Part shown: positions 44,036 to 54,165 of the stretch, in pieces | Layout: every line of letters begins with the position of its first letter | Position numbering within the stretch: the first letter of the stretch is position 1 | DNA from: Gracilaria domingensis | Taxonomy: Eukaryota > Rhodophyta > Florideophyceae > Gracilariales > Gracilariaceae | Length of the DNA stretch: 64,000 nt | Direction: 5' to 3' | Assembly (NCBI GenBank): GCA_022539475.1 | Contig: VCMS01000072.1 | Coordinates: 62,001-126,000 of the forward strand | Position numbers and translations under genes: made by a program | Notes under the pieces: generated by a model | What the model was told of the DNA's origin: nothing | Databases searched by the model: none | Seen by the model: the letters and a program-made list of their open reading frames with translations, nothing else

Positions 44036-44731
44036 CGTATGATTGAGGGTTTATAGTCAGTTTTAGCACGAAAGTATTCGCGACTAATTTTTTTGGGCTA
44101 GTTGGTGTCAAGGAGTAAGGCAAAATGGCCAAAGTCAATTTCAAAGTAATCAATGTATGGTCCAAAAAATACGCTACGTAGCAACTATATTTGTTATGGA
44201 GTAGGTGCTTAAAAATTTTACATTTTTCGCTGTTTTCCAAAACGGAGAAGCTTGAAGATGGAGCAAATTTTCTCGAACATATTAGTTTCTAAATACCTCT
44301 AAAACGACGGATCTTCTAATTTTTGCAATTTAGAGTAATTCCGAAAGTATTGATTGCCTATTAATACCTATGATGCGGACAAGATCTCCAAAAAGCCTTT
44401 TAGATGATTCACGTCAAATTTGACCAGAAAGAGCTGCTGGTTGAATTTTATAAACTGCCTACGAGTGTAGTCGCTCTGCACCACGATTTGCCGTTTGCAA
44501 TGTAGATCAAAACAATATGTAGATAGTATCAAACGAGGTAATATTTTCTAAAAAAAATAGTCCTGGTTAGGAAATAAGAACTATTTATATGTTTTGGAAT
44601 ATTGGTGGCCGTAAAATTCATCTTCTTGAAACCTCCTTGAGATCATCAAACGTGGTAATGGGTTCCAGTTAAGCCTTCAATTTGCTCCACAACACATCCA
44701 TCACTATATAATTTGGCTCCCGCGGAACTAG
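44036..44731. other. no feature seen
   Basis: AT-rich, closed in all frames. Confidence 0.4.
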
Positions 44732-45145
44732 CCCTACAAAACGTTTTTCATTCTTGTGGCTCCAAATGGAGGGAAAATATTGTGGTGATCAGTTTCCAAC
44801 TGCACTCCGCTTGTGTGCCATCTGCACTTCCATGACACCTTTAACTGGCCTTTTCCATTTTTTAATAGTATACTTCAGTACTTTGAGTACGGGTGGATTT
44901 CGAACTGACGTCTCGGAGGTTAAACTACGAACAAAGTCGTGGCAGATAGAGTGCAACATGTATGAAGTATACTCCAAATGCACTTCAATTGCCCAGCGGG
45001 AGCCCTCCAATGTAATGTAACGAAATTAGGCTGCAATCGCACATTGAACGCACTCAATGCGCGATCTATTTGGAATCCATGTGTCATCTATTGGTGTCCT
45101 CCAGCCTCAAATTTCACTCTTTCTCCTCCAAGTATTTTCATAAGG
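44732..45145 (-). repeat. MITE of the 42589 family, inverted
   Basis: Its reverse complement aligns along the full length of 42589-43005, for example GCGCATTGAGTGCG, TGTGCGATTGCAGCCTAATT and GCGGAGTGCAGTTGGA. It is more diverged at the ends, which read CCCTACAAAACG and CCTTATGAAAAT. Confidence 0.75.
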
Positions 45146-46534
45146 AGTGGAGTCAGCCGGTCAAAGTCAGTGTGACGAATCAATTGGAACAAATCGCTAC
45201 TGTAATTCTTTATACGTCAATCGCATGTTACAGCGATTGAGCCAGTACTTAGCAAGCAAAAGGAAACGAGATATTTTCCAAGCCCGAAGTGAGATAACAT
45301 CGCACTAATTGGATGTTGATACAATGAGGATGCATTCAGCCTTTTTTGAGCATCACGTCATTTTTGCGCGTCGCATTATCGTAGACGTCTTGGATGCCAC
45401 TATGCTGGCTGTCTCCTGGGAGGTCTCTGCGCCATGAAGTCCCTTATCGTAGCTACATACGTAATTTGAAAACCGCTGAAGTCACATGTTCAAGGTGTCG
45501 TATCTCAAGCCAGCATAAAGCAAAAGAAAGTTACCGGCTTAGTCATTAACGAAAGAAGAGAAACCTTGCAGAATGGCCGTACTGTTGACAAAACAGGACA
45601 TCAGCTGAGGTGTCCTTACTGAGACTTGACGACGGGATATCTGGGGAGGCAATAATATGCGATAAAGTAGCATGCTCAAAAGCTTTATTCGAGAGTTTGA
45701 TGCCATTCAGAAGACCAGAAGACCACAGATGTAGGTGGGAGAATCATGCGAGACTAACTCACAAACGTAGAGAACACGGATGTAGTGGTCCACTTTCCCA
45801 GTCAAGATATCTTTCAGAAGCCCTTCGAAATCTTCGAACCAAGACGGAATGAGATATTCGCCTCTCTTTCAATAATTCTTGTCTGCAAAGTCGTTTGCAA
45901 TTCCGCTTTATTACTGGTACAAGATCTCTTTTACTCGGCAGTTGATCACGAGTGACGTTAAGTGAGCAGTATGGGACATATAAGTGGTATTGTCTGCTAA
46001 ATTACGAATGGTTTCGGTGGTGTTCATAGTTCAGGTACGAATATGGCGGAAACCTTAAGCTCTCGTCTGGGAGCTCGATTCTGAGCGTACTTGGAACCTG
46101 GGACTAAATCTTGTATGTAAGAAGATAGGGCGTTAATGGTGAAGGTTTGTGCAAAACATGTCAATGGAAGAAGACACAAAAGATGTTGAGAGCCTTTTCT
46201 GTATTTTATTAACACAGAATTAGAGCCTCTCACCCGTTGATGCGCTTCACGGGCGTACACTGAGATTTTAAGTTCGTCGTGTACGCAGGAGAGCGCGAGG
46301 TAACTGAGAAGTCAGCTACGGGTTCACGTAAGTATGTGAACAACGATCTAGCGAAATAAAAATATCACAAAAGTGATGAAGACAAGGACAACATGTTGCG
46401 AGTGCACGAACCACAAACAAATGGACAATAAACCCAAGAAAGAGGGGACATAGAGACCAGAACAAAATTAAAAACAAAGCCCTATTTAGGGCTGAAAATC
46501 CACGAAAATTGTGCAATACTGAAGTGTCGGTTTT
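45146..46534. other. no gene recognised
   Basis: Only short frames. At 45850 TTCGCCTCTCTTTC could be a last trace of an introner-like end, too short to call. Confidence 0.35.
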
Positions 46535-47519
46535 GAGGATCAGATGGTACAATTAGTGTTGCTCTAAGAAAGAACGACAGAGATGAGCAAAGGAAGTCCA
46601 AGAATAAAAGTGATCCGTACCTAAAACGTTAAAGGATCTGAAATACTCGTGAAAGGGAGTCACAAGCTCCAAAAGGTGGCGTAGCTTGGAAAATATAAAA
46701 AGGAATACCAGGATCCAAACAAAAGTCATGGGCTGTGCACAATATATGCAGAACACTGCTAAATACTTAAAACCTTTCTTCTACAATTTCAGACAATTTT
46801 AGGCACCGGAACCAATAGACAACCATTCAAGGTTTAATATTAATAACAAAATAGTCAACTTTCAGAATTTCTTCAGAGGCACGTACAGCCAATAAAAACA
46901 CCTAATTTAGGTCACACAATTTACCGTAAGGTATTTCAGAGCTGAGAAACCTATAGAACTCTGTGCCACATTATAATGTGTAACAAATTAAATAAGGTTC
47001 AAAACCATTTAGTGTGCCCCACATTACATATGCCAGACTTACATAGTGTGGGTATTTACAGATTTTTTTATGTTAAAACTTTCTATCATTTCACATGACT
47101 GAAAACTGCTTTGAGGTTATAAATCACAATAGAATCCTCTACAACCAGTAAGGAACCAAAAGATCTACTTTTATGTGCAAAGTATCGCATGCTGTGTACA
47201 TTGTGTATAATAAAGAAATTTTTGTTCCTCGTATGGTTTAGAAATTGCTCGTACAATTTTGTGCAGGAGACAAACCTTAGCTTTCCAATACCACACGAAA
47301 AACGCTAGACATTATTCATTTAAAAATATTAAAGTAAGTAGCTGCCGAGCTCTATTCTTCAAATTTTCTTATCGTATCTGTGAACAATATGATGCAAATC
47401 CATATTAATTTTGATGCAAACAAAAATTTCCTGCACAGCAAATAGTGTTGGCTTGGTAAGACCAGATTATTTACGTTACCACAAATTGTGAACCCACACT
47501 AATTGTGGTCACTAGATGT
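46535..47519. repeat. possible decayed relative of the pogo-like element
   Basis: The right end reads CCCACACTAATTGTGGTCACTAG and TGTAC, close to the pogo-like terminus. A left counterpart at about 46540 shares ACAATTAGTGT. Between them GTGTGCCCCACA and TAGTGTGGGT words recur near 47015-47050. There is no transposase sequence, so if real it is a non-autonomous derivative. Confidence 0.35.
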
Positions 47520-48664
47520 ACCTGATACCTGCGCGTCGCTACTTGCACTAGCAGGTTGTTCTAGTATGAAGAAAATTTTCAACAAAACACCCTTGAGATC
47601 GGATTGGGTTTACACAACCGAGATATTTTATCACAAAATAGATGTGCTGATATTTTTGTCTAATGAAGACGGAAAATATTTCTTCTGGTTAAATGATAAT
47701 ATTTCGTTACTGCTGACTTCTTTACATGTCACGTCTAAGATAGTCATGGTTGGCAAGTGAAATAAACTTTTCGGAGGCAAAACTTTGCGAAGGTCACAGA
47801 GTTCAAACTTTCACTACAGAATCCAGTCCAACACATCAATGGCAGTCTTAATGACCCCTACTTTCTTCTTTTTTATCAACTTTTTCTTCTTTCACAGTCT
47901 TCAATCTTCTTCTTTGGAATCCGATCTTCTCGTAGCGGAGTATGCGCTTTTCAGCCGTTAACCTTTTTTTATTCTTTTGTCACCCGCATTATGCTCTCTT
48001 GTTGTGTTTGCCAACGTTGAATTGTATCGCTGTTAATTTATATGGCTAGTGCGATACGACCACAATTCGTTCTTATTTCCGTTTACAAAATTTTGCTATA
48101 TTATCTCTTTCTTTGCAGTTTTTTGTTCTCAGAAGACTTGCATGCTAAATCTCTGCAAATCTGGTAGAAAGTCCGAATTTCAATTCTTTCTCTTTCACGT
48201 TATGATCGATAGTGTTGTTGTGCCTTCGTCTGTGTTTTGGTTCATTTTTTATGGTTAATCTCTGCATCAAAGGCGGAGACTTCCAATGGTTTAGTTGTTT
48301 TTGATTTCTACTAGTGGCAGGTTTTCTTTTTCATCAAGTTTTTATTTTTTGATTTAGCAGGCAATTGGGCTGCATTCATATCTTTTGTCTTTTTGGCTGC
48401 TACTTCTTAGCATTTCTTTTGTCTTGTCTGGGTTTTTCAACACCCGTGCTGCTTTCTCCTAAAATCTATCACACAGTCAATTCAAAGACCGTCGTACACA
48501 GTCAATCACCGATGCGTGCCTGAATTTTACTAATTTAAAAACTTGTGCATGCACTGTCGTAATTAGTGCGACTTCCTCTGATTGCAGCAGAAGTATTTTT
48601 GCGGGTTCTTTTTTCACTTAAAAGAAAACGAAAACATGTCATTTTTGTGGTTTATCTACTAGAT
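47520..48664. other. AT-rich stretch, no gene recognised
   Basis: Pyrimidine-rich on the plus strand, with short frames only. Confidence 0.4.
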
Positions 48665-49113
48665 CTAGTAGGATAAAGTGATGCGCAATGGATGTCCATC
48701 GGATGAAATTTTGGGACATCTTTGGGATATCAGTCGGATATCCTCTGCGCACCCAGGATATCCCAATGATATGCCGCGATACCCCGTTGGATGCGCCTAA
48801 TTGATGCCCTTTGCATGTCTTTTGGATGTACAAAAACCATTCCAAAGATATTCATATGATGCACGAGGATATGTCCCATGGATGTCCGGAAATCCACGGT
48901 GCATCATTTGGGCATCACAAAATCCAATGGACATCTCTTCGTACATCATATGCGTATCAGGCGCTTATCATTTGGGTATACTTCATGCATCATCTGAGCA
49001 TCATTTACGTACATCATATGGATACCTTGAGGAGATCAAATGGACATCTTCAGGTTTCGTAATTCCAATATGGGTTATCTTGGGGATATCATCCGGACAT
49101 CAATTCACCTCTC
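48665..49113 (-). repeat. introner-like repeat, copy D
   Basis: On the minus strand: GAGAGGTGAATTGATG (GT at 49108-49107), ending ACTTTATCCTACTAG at 48665. An ACT duplication may flank the element (GAACT and CCT-ACT). The plus-strand left end, AGGATAAAG, lacks GT. Interior words are GGATGTCC, GGATATCC, GATGCGCC and CATCATATG, one every 15-20 bases. Confidence 0.8.
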
Positions 49114-49383
49114 AGTTCTAGAACTAACGATTGTGTTGTGTACGAGAGCCGGGAGCTTCGCGGTATCGGGGCGCTTGCGTGTAAAAAGTAGGGCTGACGA
49201 CGCCGTCAGCGCTGCTCATTACGCACAAAGCCGAGCAATTCGCGCCATATTGTAATTTTTCATCAGCAGCAGCAGCAGAAAAGTTCGCTACTGATTGGCT
49301 GCTGCAGCTACTGCTGCCGGGCTGCACAAGTGTGCAGTTGCATCAACTGACAGGGGTGCAAAAGCAATACCACAAACACATCT

Positions 49384-50028
49384 TTGCCAATTAATGTTGG
49401 CGTAAAAAGATTGACCGTTACAGTAGTTCATGTAGTGCCGCGCGCGAGTAATCGTACCTACATATTCAATTGCGCCGCATGCAAAGTTTACTCCCTTCGA
49501 TGTTCCAAGCTGAAAATCTCGAATAGTACAGGCATCGCTGCCACAATACACTTGGTGGGGTCTCTCCAGGAGCTTTCATACAACTATGCACCACCCAGCG
49601 TTTCACATCATAGGCTTGATCTTGAGCTGGGTGTTCCTGTCATGATCATTCGAAACGTGCTACACTCACATTTGGTCCACGGAAAGCTCTTCATCATTAC
49701 GAAAATAGGAAGTAGAACAATTCGGGTCGCGAGATACGACGAAGCTGGTGCTGTGGTGGAGAGTCAGTTGCTACACCGCATCGACTTTCAGTTCAAGCTC
49801 GCAGATGTGAGTATGATACGAAGACAGTTTCCAATTCGACTCGCATTTGCTGCAACGGTTCATAAGGCACAGGGTCAAACTTTGTCTCGAATGACAGTGA
49901 ATGTGACATCAAACTTCTTTTGTGCCGGACAGCTGTGCGTCGCACTATCCTTATTTCGAAAAAGAAATGATTTGCTTATACTTCACGACGAGGAGTCGAC
50001 TCCGCAGGGTATGCCTGTAATTCATTAG
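49384..50028 (+). CDS. PIF1/Helitron-type helicase, C-terminal part
   Basis: An open frame of 214 codons with no ATG start ends at TAG 50028. From residue about 78 it matches the C-terminal half of PIF1-like helicases: LDLELGVPVMIIRNV, HGKLFIITKIGSR, then PIRLAFAATVHKAQGQTLSR (motif V) and CAGQLCVALSLFRKRNDLLI (motif VI; the usual SR after VALS is changed to LF). The ATP-binding motifs are absent, so it is a 5'-truncated piece. The first 70 residues are Cys-containing and unrelated. Such tails usually come from Helitrons, but I did not find a CTRR terminus with its hairpin. Confidence 0.6.
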   Translation: MPINVGVKRLTVTVVHVVPRASNRTYIFNCAACKVYSLRCSKLKISNSTGIAATIHLVGSLQELSYNYAPPSVSHHRLDLELGVPVMIIRNVLHSHLVHGKLFIITKIGSRTIRVARYDEAGAVVESQLLHRIDFQFKLADVSMIRRQFPIRLAFAATVHKAQGQTLSRMTVNVTSNFFCAGQLCVALSLFRKRNDLLILHDEESTPQGMPVIH

Positions 50029-50584
50029 ATGGTTGCGCCGATATCTAATCCGGTTCTACAAGAAGCCATAGAATTTTGTGACCCACAACGACAATAAAGG
50101 GACTACACAATGTTCTCTTATATCTATTTGCATCAGAAAGAAACACATAACAAAGAACAAAACAATTGGTTTATTATGGCTTATAACAAGTCATCATAAA
50201 AGAAAAGATCCCACTTTGTGATCAGATTACTAACCACACAATACAAAACAAATAACTATGTTCTAAAACCACTAACCATATTTGATCAACGATAGTAGAA
50301 GTAATCTCATACACTTAGTGCTCATGCAATCCATTGGCGACTGGATGATTCTCGAACACTCCCGGAGTGTGGAGGCGCTTCTAGAGGATGTGTCTTGAGA
50401 CTCCCTAGGACATCCCCCCCCGATTTTGTCCTGATATTGGCGGGGAGATAAGGAAAGTGCAGCGTGGAGGCTGCACTTTCCTCTCCCCGCCTTTGACAAA
50501 CCTCAAGGTGCGCGCCGCCCCGCGCGGCAGCGCGCCAGAGAAGACGATATTCTTCGCCGTGCCGTCGCGCCGCCAAGGCGCGAC
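50029..50584. other. no gene recognised
   Basis: AT-rich to 50330, then GC-rich. A perfect short inverted repeat, GAAAGTGCAGCGTGGAGG / GAGGCTGCACTTTC, lies at about 50453-50481. Confidence 0.4.
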
Positions 50585-50805
50585 GGCCGCGCCAATGGCA
50601 GGCCGCGTCGCCGCATGAAGAAGAGCCGCCAATGGCGGGCCGCGCCGCCGCAAGAAGAAGCGCCACCGCCGCGACACCGCCGCAAGAAGAAGCGCCGCAG
50701 CCGCCGCGACGCCGCAAGAAGAAGCGCCGCCGCCGCGTCGCTGCATGAAGAAGCGTCGCCGCCGCCGCGCCGCTGCATGAAGAAGCGCCACCGCCGCGCT
50801 GCTGG
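50585..50805 (+). repeat. GCC/AAG minisatellite
   Basis: About eight imperfect units of CGCC-GC-(A)AGAAGAAGCGCC type, 20-36 bases long, with lengths mostly divisible by three. All frames are open across it on both strands, giving Lys/Arg-rich or Ala/Phe/Leu-rich translations. Coding status cannot be judged. Confidence 0.65.
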
Positions 50806-51363
50806 GCGCCCCGAATTCTGACCTTAGCGGGTGCCGCGCGCCTCCGCTGCGCGTCGCCTGCTGCCCGCGCAAAGCCATGGCACGCCCGCCGTCTGCCGTG
50901 ACGCCACTCGCACGTTGCGCGCGGCGAAACACTCGGACCTCGAGATGGCATGCGGTAGCACGCAGACCATTTCTCCCCTCACGACGACCCCCCAACCCTC
51001 TCTCATCCCTCTCCCTCTCTGTCGTCGACCCTCTCCTTTGGCATCCCCATTTCCCGTTAGCACGGTCTGTGCTTCCCTGCCATCAACTACTCCCCCTCCC
51101 CCTTTCTTTCTCTCTACGGGCGGCTCGGACTCCCGCCCTCCTCCTTGAAGTTGTAGTGTGTGGCCCTCCGTTGGGCTCGTCTGCACACCGCGACGGTTCT
51201 CATCGTACCGACGCCCTTGTTCCACCTACGAACGTGGGACGTGCGGTGCATGTGCTAGCTACTTTGCCTGCGTCTCTGTCGTCCGTTGCTGATTTCGACG
51301 TGAACATTGAGACAGGCCTTGTTGCTCTAGTTCTGTTGTTCGGCTGTTGCGTTTATCGCTGAG
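50806..51363. other. pyrimidine-rich stretch, no gene recognised
   Basis: CT-rich (TCTCTCATCCCTCTCCCTCT near 51000). A 161-codon plus frame is explained by composition. It lies immediately 3' of the interrupted minus-strand host gene. Confidence 0.35.
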
Positions 51364-51536
51364 CTACCGTATTATCTTTCGCCGTTTAGGCTGGTACTCT
51401 CGGGCATTTGTTGTGTTGCTCTCCTTGGGTTTGTCACCACCCGCACCGTTCCGTCTGATTACGAAAAAAAGGCGTCCACAAGGAGGATTCGGGAAGAGGA
51501 CTATATCGGAGTGGGTCTCAAACTGCAGAGAAATTT
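51364..51536 (-). pseudogene. 3' part of a host gene split by the LTR element
   Basis: The frame EISLQFETHSDIVLFPNPPC, GRLFFVIRRN and a basic end (EYQPKRRKIIR), stopping at 51364, is the direct continuation of the minus-strand frame that stops at 62719 on the other side of the retrotransposon. The two sides share the 5-base duplication AATTT. The C-terminal KRRK could be a nuclear localisation signal. Product unknown. Confidence 0.65.
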
Positions 51537-52393
51537 TGTGGTGCAAAACCCTCGACGGGAAAACAACAAGCCGCGTCGCGGACGAGCACCTCAGGGTGTT
51601 CAGGCCCTGCTCCCTGTGAAGGGCAGTCGAGCGGCAGAACCCTCCGATAGGGCCAACACGAGCCGGGTGTAAATCCGGGTGGCCCCGATCTGGGCGTGCA
51701 GTCGGAGGTAGAAGGGGTAGAATCGGCGTAGGTATCCGGATGGTTCCGGCGAGCCACAGCGAGTGGGAGTATCCAGCCCAACGGTATGGGACGACAAAAG
51801 ATCAACAAACGAGCCGCACTGCGGAGCACTGACTCGCGATAAGCGGGAAAACTCCCGAGACAAATGGGACAAACCTACAATGTAGGGCAGAGTAGTGAAA
51901 GCCGTAAGACGGAAATGAAAACAATAAAATGGATAAGAAAAGTGCCGTGACGACGGATTAGTACTCCTCAGGGACGGAGGTTGGTTGATCAGCCCGGAAT
52001 TGCGGCGGTATTCCCCAGGATGGGGCTGGTGACCGTGCGCAAGCGGCAAGAAGATCAGAGCCAAAGGCCTCGTTGAGGTTTACTTCCCGTACAGTGGCGG
52101 CAAGTGCCGCCACTTATATACGGCACTTGAAAATATCAATTAAAATATCTAACTATCCGGCGCTGCCGGCCAATACACCACAGGTGTGCAACCGTGGCAG
52201 GCTTGCCACGGCGCACCCGCTATCGGGCCAACTTGGCACACGTGTGCAGAAATACTACCCTTCCTAGGCATACCCCAAAATAGGGGCACTACCCCAGTAG
52301 CCTCTCATAACCTGAGGTGTCGAAGCCGGTAACGGATCAACAAACTATGAAAAGCACCTCGGTGCATCCCCACAAAGGGCGTTTTGCTCTACA
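51537..52393 (-). repeat. 3' LTR
   Basis: 857 bases with TG...CA ends (plus strand TGTGGTGCAAAAC to GCTCTACA). Contains hairpins such as GTGGCGGCAAGTGCCGCCAC and CCGTGGCAGGCTTGCCACGG. Nearly identical to 61862-62718. Confidence 0.95.
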
Positions 52394-52407
52394 TCTCCCC
52401 CTTCTCA
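52394..52407 (-). other. polypurine tract
   Basis: On the minus strand GAGAAGGGGGAGA directly precedes the 3' LTR, the usual plus-strand primer of such elements. Confidence 0.8.
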
Positions 52408-52446
52408 GGCTGAGACACCGACTCCGTCGGCTCGATACGCCTCGCG

Positions 52447-52833
52447 ATGGAGGTATATAAGGAAGTCTCCCAAGACGGGTCTGCCGAGAACTGTTCGGAG
52501 CCACCAACACCTCCGGTGTCAGTAGCGAACCTCGTCATCTCGAGCCCTCCCGCGATGTCCAACGCACCGAACGGCCCTCCGTCCTCGACGGCACGCATGC
52601 AAGTATCGAACCCGCCGTTCCGGTCTGTACCTCTCCCGCAGTCGGCGGCTGCCTCCCAGCCGGGTTCTTCCGGACAAGATCACGCTCCAGCTCAGGCTGG
52701 TCCCGCTTCGGGGTACTGGTGCCGTACCAGTGCACGGAGGTGGAACGCATTGCGCGTCACTCCCATACTGGGCGATACCTGCCGCTGCCGTCATTCTGGC
52801 CTGCGGTCGAAGTCCCACGAGGGTGTCACGTAG
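52447..52833 (+). CDS. antisense ORF 1 in the retrotransposon 3' region
   Basis: A 128-codon frame from ATG 52447, opposite to the element's own genes and just inside the 3' LTR. Rich in Pro, Ser and Ala, with a short Cys/Arg end (GDTCRCRHSG). No family is recognised. It is part of the retroelement fossil, and may be an accessory antisense gene or chance. Confidence 0.35.
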   Translation: MEVYKEVSQDGSAENCSEPPTPPVSVANLVISSPPAMSNAPNGPPSSTARMQVSNPPFRSVPLPQSAAASQPGSSGQDHAPAQAGPASGYWCRTSARRWNALRVTPILGDTCRCRHSGLRSKSHEGVT

Positions 52834-52871
52834 AGCTACCGCCCTGCCTAACTTAAATAGGCTCGTACTTC

Positions 52872-53654
52872 ATGAATGATCCGCCTCGCGGCCTGTGGAG
52901 CATCCTGGCAACAGAATGGACCGTCCGCGTTGCGGCTTTCCTCCTCATCGAGGCATATGACTCGTACCGAGTTTGGTTCATCCCGGAACTCATCCGGCAA
53001 GCGATCCGAGCGTTGGATCTCTCCGAAGTGCTCGGCTCGGTCCGCAATGCGCGCGAAGCCACCGCGTTGGTGGACGTCATTGACCAGATTGACTGGAATG
53101 AGGTGCCCGCTAGTCAGGTTTCCGACGGGGTCCGTCGGCAGTCGGACCGTTCTCCCGGACGGAACGTCAACGCCGGCGACTTCGTATACTTCGCCCCATG
53201 GATTTGGGAGGTAATTGGTCCCGCTGAGGCGGCTGGTCGCCGCCGAGAGGAGCGATATATCCCGGAAGGGCACCCGCGTGGGTTCGTATACGTCGACGAT
53301 GACGGTGATGACCCTGCAGAGGGAGGAAGTCCCATGGATGAGGGGAGCCCAGTGGGGGTTGCCTCGGAGCCCGACGCTACGGGAGATGACGACGAAGTCG
53401 TGATCGTTGACCCGCCCGCTGTAGCGGCTCCCGCTCCGACCGGCCCGTGGGCTCAGGATGTAGCATCCGCCGTGGGCGGCAGTTCTTCTCTCACTCCGCG
53501 AGCGGCGGTCATTCGCGACTTCCTTCGAGGCGTGGGAGTGGCCGTTCCCGATACGGTGACCGACGAGTCGGAGTTGCAGGCAATAGCGGCACAGCGCTTC
53601 TCCGGGGCTCCCGGTAGTGGGGGCACCCCAGGTGCTGGACCGTCCGGCGCGTAA
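52872..53654 (+). CDS. antisense ORF 2 in the retrotransposon 3' region
   Basis: A 260-codon frame from ATG 52872, 38 bases after ORF 1. The first 130 residues look like a folded helical domain (WSILATEWTVRVAAFLLIEA, IPELIRQAIRALDLSEVLGS, FVYFAPWIWEVIG). The rest is an acidic and then Pro/Gly/Ala-rich tail with DDDEVVIVDPP. No family is recognised. Antisense accessory genes are known in some plant Ty3/gypsy elements, which makes a real gene plausible. Confidence 0.5.
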   Translation: MNDPPRGLWSILATEWTVRVAAFLLIEAYDSYRVWFIPELIRQAIRALDLSEVLGSVRNAREATALVDVIDQIDWNEVPASQVSDGVRRQSDRSPGRNVNAGDFVYFAPWIWEVIGPAEAAGRRREERYIPEGHPRGFVYVDDDGDDPAEGGSPMDEGSPVGVASEPDATGDDDEVVIVDPPAVAAPAPTGPWAQDVASAVGGSSSLTPRAAVIRDFLRGVGVAVPDTVTDESELQAIAAQRFSGAPGSGGTPGAGPSGA

Positions 53655-54165
53655 TTTTCCGGCTCGAGATCCCTGACGGGCTGTAGTAGTCCGTAGTAGA
53701 CCCTGATGATGAGGGGCGAACTCAATAGTTAGAGGTAAACTTCACCAGCCCTGCTGGCTTGGCCCACATTTTTCTTCCTGTTCTCCCCCTTCTCAGTGGG
53801 CAATACCTCGTTTGAGGCTGTTGCGAATGGCCCACAAGAGAGGGGTAACTTTTCCGCACAAGCGGCTGTAGCGATAAAACTTCTTAGTCTTCCTTCCAGT
53901 TTCCTGGCTTCTTCTCCTTCTTCTTAGGCTTCTTTCTTCTTTATCTTCTTCTCCACTGTAAGTGGCTTCCGCATTTCGCGGCATGTTTGTTCAGCGAAAA
54001 GCTGTCCGCTTAGAGCGGCCTGGTCCGCCTGAGGCGGCTAAGTGATCTCGAGTTAACTTCAAGTTACATCCGCTTGACGCAGCATATTCTTGCGTAATGC
54101 AATACTGTCCGCATGAGGCGGCATATTCCGTCTGGGACGGCTGTGCTCAATAGAGACGTGGGTGG
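53655..54165. other. hairpin-rich non-coding linker of the retrotransposon
   Basis: Between pol and antisense ORF 2. Short perfect stem-loops follow each other every 25-30 bases, for example CCGCTTAGAGCGG, CCGCCTGAGGCGG, CCGCATGAGGCGG and CCGTCTGGGACGG. Confidence 0.6.

Noticed and set aside
45845-45870. Sixth introner-like copy
   Set aside because: Only an end of about 12 bases (GCCTCTCTTTC) resembles the family, with no body sequence.
50877-51362. 161-codon plus-strand gene
   Set aside because: Pyrimidine-rich composition explains the open frame; no folded-looking region or motif.
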